A program made the position numbers and the translations under genes. Source: Notospermus geniculatus (Eukaryota; Nemertea; Pilidiophora; Heteronemertea; Lineidae). Taken from it: DNA of 64,000 nt. The stretch lies in the NCBI GenBank assembly GCA_002633025.1, contig NMRB01000331.1, positions 241,265-305,264 on the forward strand. Reading direction: 5' to 3'. The notes under the pieces are model-generated. The model did not search any database. It was not told the origin of the DNA and worked only from the letters and a program-made list of their open reading frames with translations. This document shows positions 41,860 through 52,403 of this stretch, one piece after another; position 1 is the first letter of the stretch; every line of letters starts with the position of its first letter.

Positions 41860-42600
41860 GCATAGAAAGTCGGATAGTGGTTTCGGTGGTTTAGTTGATG
41901 GAAAAATGCTGTTCAACTAACTGCGGATATGGCCGGTAGCACTATCGGACTTTCTGTGCGGTCGGCCCTGGATTTTACTCCATCTGATCGTGTAACAAGT
42001 CTGGAGAATCCTATTGTTCGTTGTGTGTTATTCGTTGTGATGCAGAAACGGATGAAGTGCAGACCATATAAATCACGCTGAATGCTATTGACATAAAAGG
42101 CTACGATCACTCTCTTGATAGCCTACTTGAATATACTACATTGTATAGTATAGAGTGTGTTTGTATTGTATGTAATAGGTGTGACAACGGTATGGGTATA
42201 TAGGCCAGCCTACTGTACATTATAGATCTTTGTCAAAGTATGAAAAAAACGGGCAGACCGACGACTCGTTAGAACAGGTCTTTCATATGATATCGAGACA
42301 CAAAAAGGACAATATCAATGATTCGTACTAATGGTGTCAAGTTAGCGACCCAAACCTGAATTCATTGATCAACGAAGATTCTGCTTACCCTTAGCTTGAA
42401 TCCGGTTGTCCTGGTGTTCTGTCTGGCTGCAGGGAAATGATCGAACTGCCGTTATTTTCCCGAATCGGCTACGCGCCTACTTCTCGGCCGGTATGGCGGG
42501 TGTCAAGGCAACGACAGAAACAAATCTTCTTGTCAATAGGAATGGATGACATGGTTGGGAAAATAAATAGGTGAACGAGAGAAGACACAAAGCCAAAACA
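41860..42600. repeat. Segmental duplication, 5' flank of TRIM copy A
   Basis: From about 42110 the sequence matches 59105-59720 (for example CGGGCAGACCGACGA, ATTCGTACTAATGGTGTCAA, GGCGGGTGTCAAGGCAACGA) with scattered differences. It is the shared upstream flank of TRIM copies A and C. No gene is recognised. Confidence 0.75.
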
Positions 42601-42935
42601 CTTTCGGCGGGGGGTAAATATTGATGATAGGTTAGTAGGCCTACAAGTACATATACATGTAAATATAGTGCGATGGGCCCCTAAATCTCAGCGCCAGGCA
42701 AATGTGAACAAATTGTTCTCGTTGCCGTGAAAGACTTGGGTAGAGTAGGCCTACACACAGACATTACAATGACATCGTACATATTTGTTTTTGAAACGTA
42801 TACGTATTTTTGTTCGTAAACATTTATGACGTGGGCTGGTCGTCGTGCGCCTCGACATACATGTATCATCTTACCCCATTGACATTTGCTGACTTCATTT
42901 TACATACTTCAAACGGAAACGCTATTCTCTTAGAG

Positions 42936-43073
42936 CCGTAAGCTTGGATCGGACTTTGACCTAAAGTACAGCTGAAGTTGGACTTGCACTCTTTGCGTGA
43001 AACATTGAGAAAAGTCAGACTGTAATGAAAGTCTGGCTGAAGTCCCACCCAAGCATACGGCCCTTAGGCCCGT
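42936..43073. mobile_element. Hairpin MITE with GCCGTAAGCTTGG ends
   Basis: AGCCGTAAGCTTGGATCGGA at 42934 pairs with the segment ending CCCAAGCATACGGC at about 43062. Its right half recurs at 52404-52445, marking the start of the duplicated block in TRIM copy C. Confidence 0.55.
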
Positions 43074-43148
43074 GCCTCCGTCTGCCATTTCCCGTAAGCA
43101 AAGATTTGAAATTGGCGCTCAGAGAGCAGTTTCCTGCGGGAAACAGTG

Positions 43149-43753
43149 GGTGAGATCAAATGTTATAGTTAACAGGAAAAGTTAGGCCTACAGTTAAAGT
43201 TTAGTTAACTAAACCTTAACTGGGAGATTTGACCACCGTCCGAAATGTTTAGTTAACTTGCTGTTAACTACAGGTTAACTAAACTACAACAGATTGTTTA
43301 GGAAAAAGTTTAGTCAACTAGTAGTTAACGTAAGCTTTTCCAATTTTGGTTTAAACTTTGCATTACAGAATGTACAGTAGTTACTGTAACGCCTAGGCGT
43401 TAACTGATAGTTAACAGGTTTGGGTGGTCAAATGTTTCAGTTAAGTTAAGGCAGCCATGTTGTTTATTCCAATGATGCAAGCTGGATTATCAGGCCTTGA
43501 ATCCAACGAAAACGCTTTTTACCAGCAGTAGCAGTCATGTTTTCCTTTCAGTGAAACTGCAGAGATGATTCCAAGAGAGGAATCATTACCTGGAAGTGAT
43601 GGGGATTCCCCACTGTTGTTACCTATTAGTTAACTGTGAGTTAACTAGCAGTAAACTCATAGTTAACGTGAGCAAGGATTTTCAGGGCTCACGTTAACTA
43701 AACTATAACCATAACTGTAACTATACTTCTTAACTGAGACATCTGACCTCACC
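43149..43753. mobile_element. 605-base insertion with GGTGAG ends and 5-bp target duplication
   Basis: It begins GGTGAGATCAAATGT and ends ACATCTGACCTCACC, with CAGTG at 43144-43148 and 43754-43758. The paralogous site at 52520-52534 reads GGGAAACAGTGTCGACG with one CAGTG, the empty site. The interior repeats GTTAACTAAACT-type motifs in both orientations. Non-coding. Confidence 0.82.
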
Positions 43754-44271
43754 CAGTGTCGACGAAATATTGCCAGTGAGCGAGAGACCATATGTACTGC
43801 AGGACACGGACAAGGACCCGGATGAAAACTTTCCAGACAGTTATTAATCGACCAACGTCATCAAATTTGTCCAAGAATAGAACACACATTTCCAGAACAG
43901 AAACTCTTTATTTCAGAAAAAAACAAGTCGCGATAGTTGCAAGAATAAATCTAAATCTCAAATTACCAAGCGCAATTGCGTATGCACAGCGTCCAGAGAG
44001 GATTATTAACTCCTTCGTTGCTACACAAGAAGTCTTGAGAGAGAATTTTCAATGATATAAATTGAAGCGCGGAAGCCAAGTCTGACCACCCCATATATGG
44101 CCTCTACTTCTTTTTACTTCCCCCAATAGGCCTACCAAAACATAACCAGTCATAAACATAAATCGATGATCGAAATAATTTCGATCATAATTATATGATA
44201 CATAATTATAAAGTACGCGAATGACCCCCGAGGCAAAATTTCTTGTGCTTGGTACGGTATCTGAAATCCTT

Positions 44272-44332
44272 NNNNNNNNNNNNNNNNNNNNNNNNNNNNN
44301 NNNNNNNNNNNNNNNNNNNNNNNNNNNNNNNN
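44272..44332. other. Assembly gap (61 N)
   Basis: A run of N. The paralogous block at about 53084-53130 has a C-rich stretch (CACCCCCCACCCCCC) here, which probably caused the gap. Confidence 0.95.
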
Positions 44333-44810
44333 CATCATTAGGGGCAACACCTGCGAAGCGGCGGCGATAGAAAAATCCAGAAATCAGTCCTACTCCCTCC
44401 CCCAACTCCAAATGGGAGGCTGACTCATTTCCGAGAACACAGGAACTTCCACCTCTTCATCATTCATCGTCCCATAGCAGGGCTTTCGGTCTACCTCATG
44501 TTAATACACTCACTCGCACCCCAAGTGTGAGTGGATGAAATGCCATGCACTCTAAAGAATTTCTCGTCGTACTGACAAGCTGGAATTTGTTCTCAGAATA
44601 TGCTTAAATTGACAGGGTCTATCTTGTCAATTGACAAGTTTTTAATTTGTCATCCTCGGAAAAGAGACATCTTATCATTGAAACAAATACATCTCGTCAT
44701 TCAGGCTACACAAAAATTAAAAATTATGCGCCAAGAGACCGTTATGCGGTAGTTACAAGTACTAATAGCAGGTACATATGAAAGAAAAACTCTCCCAAAT
44801 TTCAGGGCCT

Positions 44811-44895
44811 ACGGCGGGATTCGAACCTACGACCTATGAAATATATAAACTACTGGATATAACCCCTAAACCCTCCTGGCTAATGTGGCAAAGAT
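44811..44895 (-). repeat. tRNA-like SINE relic
   Basis: The minus strand carries GTAGGTTCGAATCCCGCC, a strong B box, about 60 bases after AGCCAGGAGGGTTTAGGGGT, a weak A-box-like start. It is degraded and lacks a clover-leaf I can draw, so it is unlikely to be a working tRNA gene. Confidence 0.4.
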
Positions 44896-45327
44896 GGTGA
44901 CAGCATGCTAGAGTTCAAGAAATTGAGCGATAAATGTGAGGGAAGCGCATGCGCAATAATGTCCTGCCACCTGTAAAGTTATCGCCATAACTAGAGACCT
45001 TGTCAACTGGACAGACTGAACTCGTCACAGAGATGTGCGACTCGCCATGACAAGTAAATCGTGTCATGAATGACGTAATTCGTCAGACTGACTAAAGCAT
45101 CTCATCAATATTCGCAGACAAGTTGCGATGACAAGAATTTTTTAAGAGTGATGGAGCGAGGTAAAAACCCTGCTCTGAGAGGATGTCCATTGATATATTC
45201 TGGGGCGGGTTGTTAAAAACAGTATCATCACTAACGTGACATTAGTGTTATCTTGGCCTTATCTCCATCAGTTAAGCCCGTTTCAGTTATAACACCACGT
45301 TAGAGATAACGTCAAAATAGCACTAAC

Positions 45328-45631
45328 TTAAAGGTGCTCTAGTTCGAATTGTAAACATTACGGTTTGTTTATTTACATGGTTGATTATAATAGTTATTTT
45401 TCCTCGGACAGGTGGCAGCACATGTATACCAAAACATTAATGTTATCTATTTTTATATCTATCTTGATAAATATTCTTGTAACTGAAATATATTTATGAT
45501 TTTACACTCAAAAACAAACAAAAAGTTGCGAAAGGTGAGATTTAATTCGATTTTATCTGATTTGTTAGTACCAGAAGTTGACAATAGGTGGCACACCGTA
45601 ATGTTTACAATTCGAATTAGAGCACCTTTAA
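45328..45631. mobile_element. TTAA-flanked MITE family C, copy 2
   Basis: TTAA at 45328 and 45628. The same inverted ends as 7021-7324 (AGGTGCTCTAGTTCGAATTG) with the interior in the opposite orientation. It lies in the 3' flank of the truncated TRIM copy. Confidence 0.8.
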
Positions 45632-46325
45632 CAACCCAGGCCTGGTTTCAATGTCCAGAATTGGTAAAGTTAGCCATTAGTACAATCATAAAAGGAATCA
45701 ACCATAAAGGTTCAACTTGCAAATTTAACATTTTATAAATGTGGACAATATCCCTTTAAACCTCAACAGATTTGCATTCTGACTTTTCCATATGATAGGC
45801 AAGACCCTTCTGCACGTTCACTGCAAATTTTGTTGAATTCCGACTTAGTTGAACTTATGATACAAAAGGACTGAATTAATGAGAACACCACAAACGATGT
45901 GAGCGCAGGGTCATCTGTGTACATTTGAATAGGCTAACGTACATTTGCACATGTAGACCTAATTGTGCTGAAAATCGCTCTGTTATCCTCAGAAATGGAA
46001 TTCAAAGCATCAAGTTGACAGGTTCATGTCCCTCTTCACCACAAAAATGTGAAGCTCATGCCTATTACGTAAAGCCGAAATTCAGGCAGTGAGAGACATC
46101 TGGTGGTAACACATGAAGTGTATCCCTCAGTAAGTTCATCGTTCGTAGTAACCTTTATGGTTGATTCCTTTATCGTACAATGTATACATGTAGGCGTAGG
46201 ACTGGTGAATTTCTTTGCCCACACACCATGAGCTTCTCCATACAGGTTTCAAAGTACGTATATAATTTTGGCAGAGTTTGCCTAGGTACTGGTAGGCCTA
46301 TGTCTTTTGCCAACATGATGCATTA

Positions 46326-46889
46326 TCAGTTAGTGAGGACAAATAACTCCACGAGTGCCTTTCGCCCACTAGCGTTGACTGTTGGAAAGGATGCAACCAT
46401 TCGGTTGCCGCGGATGTAGAATTTAACACCAGTTGTGCTCCTCCGTTTCAGTGGCCGTCCGAAAACGTCGTTCAGGGCGATGACATGGTCTTCATCACGT
46501 TCAAGGCGCCATCTTCCTTCACGGATATCCAGAATTTGCGTCAGCTCCATTTCGCCTTCTACCGAAATGTTTCCTCTCACCCACTTTAACATCCATAAGT
46601 CTCCTGCAGAACTGCAACTGATGCTTTCAGTATTGAGAAAGCTCTGCGGATACAACGCTGATGGCGACAGATATGTTGACGCTACTGAGAGTTTCCATCG
46701 ATGATTGTCTGACCACGCTCCCCAACGAATATACACATCACTACCCTTGATGCCTACATCATGTACTACAGTATACTCAGAAGGGAACCATCTGCTAGCT
46801 TTTACTTCCCCATCATCGTTGACCTGTAGCTGGTCTGTAATTGATTTATCTCCGCCCCAAACAAGGAAGCGTGTTGCACTGTACAAACC
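46326..46889 (-). pseudogene. TRIM-like gene copy B, truncated to C-terminal third
   Basis: About 188 codons remain, from YSATRFLVWGGDKS to FVLTN and the stop at 46326-46328. They correspond to residues 714-897 of copy A, including the VVHDVGIKGSDVYIRW strand and the DVFGRPLKR block. The frame is open, so loss was recent or the piece is still selected. Homology ends abruptly at a single N (46892). It is replaced by a fragment of MITE family B (GGATTACCCAGGATTAACC onward). RING, B-box and coiled-coil exon sequence is absent between here and copy C. Confidence 0.8.
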
Positions 46890-46892
46890 TAN

Positions 46893-46965
46893 AAGGATTA
46901 CCCAGGATTAACCTGGGTAATAATGAGGTGTACCCAGGACGACATTAACCGATTCAGCGTGAGTA
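46893..46965. mobile_element. Fragment of MITE family B at TRIM breakpoint
   Basis: GATTACCCAGGAT and TACCCAGGACGACATTAACC resemble the ends of 6346-6721 (ATTACCCAGGAT, ACCCAGGACGACATTTACCC). Only about 70 bases remain, sitting exactly where TRIM homology stops. Confidence 0.5.
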
Positions 46966-47479
46966 ACAGTCAACTTGACCACTCAGGTACTCTCACAGTT
47001 CACACAATTCAGGCACTCAGGTAGTAATCAACGCTGGTAATCCTTGATGAGACCGTAAGATCCTTTACGTTTACACTACAATTGAATGTCACACAAAATC
47101 AACTTTTCCTCTGGCAATCTATTGGCTACAACGTATTGGCTACATATCGAAATCTCTATCGTAGATCTACATAAAGCTGCTCCTACTGCTACGCAAATGA
47201 TTTTTGAAATACTTGATGTAGGCCAGCCAGAGTCTATAGTGAGTTCGAGCCTGACATCGTTTTTTACATGTAAATGCCATCCCTTGTCGCATAAAACTGC
47301 ATTCTCTACAGTGCAAAACACGCTACCACATTAAATATTTAATGACTTTCAAAAATCATTGTAATCATCTCCTGAATGAGAACACAAACACGCACCGTTG
47401 ATGACTGTGATAAGCGCTAACGCTGACTTCATCAATGTCAATATCATTACTCTGCAATAACTACCGTTGTTAGGTTAAC

Positions 47480-47830
47480 ACATTCACTGCCAATGTCACA
47501 TTGCTGGCGATTGATGCATTATGCGAGGGTCTGTGCGTTCGATCCTGGTAGGAAGCAATGTCTTTCACCTTAGAAACCCGTTTTCTATTTCATATTCTTT
47601 ACTTGTATCTCCTTTATTTGTGACCCCTCGCATAACATAAAACTGTTTGGGTTCGGAGATTGTTTGGACTACTCGCAGGGTACTTATGGACGCCTCGTTT
47701 AGACATGGGCCATTGGGCCATCTTTTTTTGAAGATGGGGATTTGGCCTAGTGGTATAAGGCGTGCTCGATTCTGGTAGGAAGCAATGTCTTTCACCTTAG
47801 AAACCCGTTTTCTATTTCATAATGTCACAT
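47480..47830 (+). mobile_element. tRNA-derived SINE copies, tandem
   Basis: Two partial copies lie in the same direction. The first is a B-box and body (GTGCGTTCGATCCTGGTAGG) at 47535. The second, at 47731-47830, has an A box (TTTGGCCTAGTGGTATAAGG) fused by deletion to the B-box region. Both share the body GGAAGCAATGTCTTTCACCT with 13386-13515. Confidence 0.6.
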
Positions 47831-48164
47831 CACTGTGACATAAACAGTCCCCGTAATTGAGAGCATTCAAGCTGCTCAATACAGGGTTTTCAAAAAAGTA
47901 TACATTTGGAAAATTGTCTCCCACATAGAAGTTTTATTAGTTTTCAGAAATCTTTTATCTGGTTTCAGTAGACCTTGGTCTCTTCCTTTGATTGCCATCA
48001 TATCAAACATTAACGCCGAAAGGTAGAAACTGGCCACGTTGACGGAAGTCGGTGCTTCTCCACCCGCTTGGTTATCAAGCAATCTACATCGGCTCCGGGA
48101 GTGTCTGATTTCGCTGGGGATATACGAGGGCGAAACGCCTCGAAGTCGAAATGAGATCGCTCTT

Positions 48165-48595
48165 ACCTAGGTAATAATTATTTACTAAAATGGTAATATT
48201 TAATTCTCACCTAGGTAATAATTATTTACTAAAATGGTAATATTTAATTCTTACCTAGGTAATAATTATTTACTACCATGGTAGTATTTAATTCTTACCT
48301 AGGTAATAATTCGTACTTCCGCTTTCCGATGTACGAATTGTTACCTAGGTAATAATTATTTACTACCATGGTAGTATTTAATTCTTACCTAGGTAATAAT
48401 CCGTACTTCCGTTTTCCGAAGTATGAATTATTACCTAGGTAAGAATTAAATACTACCAAGGTAGTAAATAATTATTACCTAGGTAAGAATTAAAATACTA
48501 CCATGGTAGTAAATAATTATTACCTAGGTAAGAATTATTTACTACCATGGTAGAAAATATTTACTAGCATGGTAGTAAATAATTACATGTACAGC
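48165..48595. repeat. Palindromic array of CCTAGG and CCATGG units
   Basis: About 61-base units, TTACCTAGGTAATAATTATT followed by ACTACCATGGTAGTATTTAA, repeat about three times on the left. The order then inverts around CGTACTTCCG-TTTCCGA spacers and continues in inverse order to 48595. Each half-unit is itself a palindrome. Confidence 0.85.
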
Positions 48596-49093
48596 ATGGT
48601 CGATTTATGGCAGGGACGGCTTGCGATACTTTCGTCAACGGACCATCCGCAGGAAATGTAGCTGATCGTACAAAACGTCGTTGGGATAGATCAGTATCCA
48701 TCTGGCCGACATTCGCAGCAGTAACCTCACTGAATGCTCGAAGCGAGAAATGCTGGACGCCAGACGCCATGGAAACACTGAGCCGGGGGTCTTGGTTGTG
48801 CCACCCAGACCCGCTGCATTCAGAATGAGGCTAATGCATTATCCATTTGAAACATACGCACGAGATACCAAGGTATTTTAGAATATCGAGCAATCTACAT
48901 TCGGCTCCGGGAGTGTCTGATTTCGCTGGGGATATAAGCCTACGAGGGCGAAACGCCTCAAAGTGGTGGTTACGCTATCTCCCTCTCCTAGATATAACCG
49001 AACAAGCGGATCGGGGGACTTGTGGGTTTGGTATGAGCTGTCAGGCGACTCGATAGGATTCAAGGCCAGTTATTCTTTCTCCCCATATCTAAA

Positions 49094-49610
49094 TGTGACC
49101 CTCCACCACAAAACCAGTCGCATGTCGCTCTTAGCTTGGCAGGTTGAGACCAAGGCCGGTGTAATGTTTTTCACTGCCCTCCGTTTGTCAATGCCCCCCA
49201 ACAAAAGACTGACGGAATAAGCCGCGACCCGACAATAGGGGAGGCACTGATAAACATGTCTTTCTGTATTTGAGTGTCCGCCACACAATAAAGCGGGCAG
49301 TGTCATATGGGAGACATCCTCATACATTACACCTGGTTGCATCAGCTATGCTCAAAGTTAAGTTTGAGGTTGACCTCAACTAAGTAATACGATTTGCCAT
49401 TACAATTTGCGGTTGAGAACGACGTTGAGGTTCGCTTGAGAACAAAGTCGACCTCAAGTATGACTGGTGCAACCGGGCCTAAATGTTGGTCACTTTCAAT
49501 GTTGTCGGTCTGTTATGGAATCTGAAATAATCTATTTCTTCCTCTTCTGGTGTCATCTTGCGGCTCAACTTCTGAGCGACATGCGACTGATTTTGTGGTG
49601 GAGGGTCACA
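49094..49610. mobile_element. MITE with TGTGACCCTCCACCACAAAA ends, containing a hairpin element
   Basis: TGTGACCCTCCACCACAAAA at 49094 and its inverse ending 49610 bound about 517 bases. The match runs about 40 bases inward to the GAGCGACATGCGACTG block. A second hairpin (about 49330-49485, ends CTGGTTGCATCAG / CTGGTGCAACCGGG) is nested inside. Confidence 0.7.
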
Positions 49611-50186
49611 AATGGCAAACAGTGCTCGTGACGTCTTGCCACTTTAGGTATTTACCGTGACTTTTTTGTGGAAGCTCAACACAGTTTGACACCAATGCCA
49701 CCTGGATTTATTGCAGCAGTCCATGTAAAGTGACCCCATAAATCAATGTGCACTGAGGTTCCACTGACGTAATCACCACATTTTATTCTCTTGTCGGTTG
49801 ATAACAGAGATCAGACAAAAACGAATCATGGAATCTTGTTGCAGATGTAAGATAGAGAAGGTATCAAATATGGCTGGTGTAGTCTCACAACCCCATGCCA
49901 CGCCAACATGTATTAAAATCTGCATCAAAATTACGCAAGGTTCTACAATTTTTTTGGTTGGTTCTGTGAGACCACAATGTTCGTTAAACTACCCAGGATA
50001 ACAGTTTATCCAAGGGTGGATGAAGATTTTAATAGGCGTAGCGTGAAGTTGGGGGACCACAGCCATTTGAGACCCTCTATCTTAAATTTTCATAAACTTC
50101 GATGATAATTCTATTCTTATGCAACCTCTAACTAACATGTCTGGGAAATGAGATCCCATTTTGACGATTTTGAAGTGATTTTCCAA

Positions 50187-50330
50187 TTCTGTATGGACCG
50201 TATTTTAGAACGTTCCTTAACATTAAGGTCCACCTTAAATCTATTGTTCTCGATGGTTTTACAATAGACTTAAGGTCGACCTTAACGTTAAGGAACGTTC
50301 TAAAATACGACCCTATATTATCTGGGCCGA
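50187..50330. mobile_element. Hairpin MITE
   Basis: ACCGTATTTTAGAACGTTCC at 50198 mirrors GGAACGTTCTAAAATACGAC near 50292-50311, with CCTTAA-rich arms around a short loop. Non-coding. Confidence 0.6.
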
Positions 50331-51144
50331 TTGTAGGAGAATTCACTCTTAAGGACTCTTAAGAGTAGAACACTTTCACCGCCAGACTTTTTCAACATTT
50401 TTTTAACATTTACCTAATTTTAATACAAAGTATCTCAATACAGGAAGGGGATAACTCCTAACACAATATACCAGCAGAACAAGGAAGTCGCCAGCTTCAT
50501 TTTGATACCAATATATCTGCTATCAGTACGAAACTTTTTTGAACATAGTCTGTAAATAAGGCCGTTTTTTTCATTTTTTCCACAAATATCAGAAAAAAAT
50601 TAGAAAAATGCATTAGCGGCCATATTACGTAATGCATTCTCCAATAATACGGATATTTCAAAACGATGTTACTCCAAAACCATTTGACCGATCTTCACGA
50701 AATTTTCTCCAGTTGTTCATGGTACTGCCATCTATATTACTGTGCAAAAACCACAAAAAAACGGAAAAAAACGGAAATTTCCGTTTTTGGCGGTGAAAGT
50801 GTTTTAATAAAGAAGAAAATGCAATGTTTCTTTGCGATAATTTAATGCATGTCTCTCTACAGCAAACGGAATATTGTCATGCTATGCAGACTTCCGAATG
50901 TGGTGGAATCGACGAGGGTAGTTCCTTAATGGAGGTCTAGAAATAAAGAAAAGAAAATACTTTACCTTTCGTCTGTCTATGGTCCCTTCAGGATATTCAT
51001 GCCAGTCGTTAGGCCTAGCCTCTCAGAATAACTATACAAAGGATAAGTATATTCCATCTTGGAGGAATTACATGTATACTGACAGGAGGAACAGCGAGCG
51101 CACTTCAAAGGTTTTATCATGGCCACCGCCGATCCCGATGTGTA

Positions 51145-52402
51145 GGGGAGACCGGGGCTGGTTGTAACACTTTTTCTTTTGAGGTCGATTACTTCCTAAT
51201 TACAGGAGGTATTTATAACCTGCTTGGTCTTTTGAATATTTGATATCAATGGTCACTTGTGCACTAAACAAAGTTTAGCCATCTCTATCCATGTCTCTGA
51301 AAAATGGGTCCAAAGTCGAGTGGTACCACCTGCCCCGTCAAAACATTTCGGGGTTGGTTGTAACACATCTCATAAAGTGAGCATGGCAAATTTCCCTATT
51401 ACTTCTTCATGTGTTTTTCAAAACGACACGGGTATTTGTCTCCTAAATAAACTTCTAAACACAGCAAATCCGTTCTTCTTACAAAAAATANTTCAACATA
51501 TAAGATTCACAAAAATGTTACCAATAAAGGCCTAACATTGCCAAAGCCTAATTCTCGAATTCTGGTTCCGTTTACTCTGGGTCTTTTGAATATTTGATAT
51601 CAATGGTCACTTGTGCACTAAACAAAGTTTAGCCATCTCTATCCACGTCTCTGAAAAATGGGTCCAAAGTCGAGTGGTACCACCTGCCCCGTCCAAAAAT
51701 TTCGGGGTTGGTTGTAACACATCTCATAAAGTGAGCATGGCAAATTCCCCTTTACTTCTTCATGTGTTTTTCAAAACGACACGGGTATTTGTCTCCTAAA
51801 TAAACTTCTAAACACAGCAAATCCGTTCTTCTTACAAAAAATAATCGATTGAACAGTCTATAGGATGAGGGGTGAGGATTGATGAAAACCTTAATTTTGC
51901 CCATCTCCAAGTGGTGAGGTAAGAAATTTGGTTTTTTGCCATTTTATCAAAACCTGAAAAAGTGAGATAGGCAAATATCTTAGCAGGGTGACAATGTTAC
52001 CATGTTTGTTACAACCNTGTTTGTTACAACCAACCCCACCTATAGTTCAGGTCAAATGTGGGCTGCAATACCAAAGCATGTGGAAGTGGGCCTTATCACT
52101 CTGGACCAGTTGTACAGGCTTTACATCATTATTCAAATAGTATCCAAACAAACATCTAAAACTGCACAGGCAGTGAAGCGGAAGAGATTTTCTGATCAGG
52201 TCATTTTTTACTTTCATGTACTAAAAACGGTTTTTGTCGATTTTTTGGAAAGTCAATTCGGACATTCAGATGCCCATTGGTACAAAGGTGGCCGGCATCA
52301 ATGTCAATATATGTGAGGAAACTCAGCCCTTCCCAGTTGATATTCAAGGAAATATTAGCTCTGTTACAACCTACCCCTGTTACAACCAGCCCCGGTCTCC
52401 CC
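51145..52402. mobile_element. 1.26-kb DNA transposon with GGGGAGACCGGGGCTGGTTG ends
   Basis: Inverted ends of about 25 bases (GGGGAGACCGGGGCTGGTTG, then TAACA) at 51145 and ending 52402, with TA on both sides (51143, 52403). GGTTGGTTGTAACAC-type motifs recur inside. A 265-base segment (51227-51491) is directly repeated at 51580-51844. No transposase frame is recognised, so it is non-autonomous. It marks the left edge of the TRIM copy C block. Confidence 0.78.
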
Positions 52403-52403
52403 T

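Larger units (their letters stand above)
46966..51144. other. Gene-poor stretch of repeats
   Basis: No gene is supported. An open minus-strand frame at 47876-48082 (68 codons, ASFYLSALMFDMMAIKGRD) looks protein-like but has no family I recognise and no clear splice sites. A direct repeat of about 70 bases (48086-48150 and 48890-48960, TCCGGGAGTGTCTGATTTCG) brackets the CCTAGG array. Other contents are listed separately. Confidence 0.4.

Noticed and set aside
44811-44895. A functional tRNA gene
   Set aside because: Only the B box is strong. Acceptor stem and A box cannot be paired convincingly, so a SINE relic is the better call.
48165-48595. CRISPR-like repeat array
   Set aside because: The window is eukaryotic, units are palindromic and adjacent without unique spacers, and orientation flips half way.
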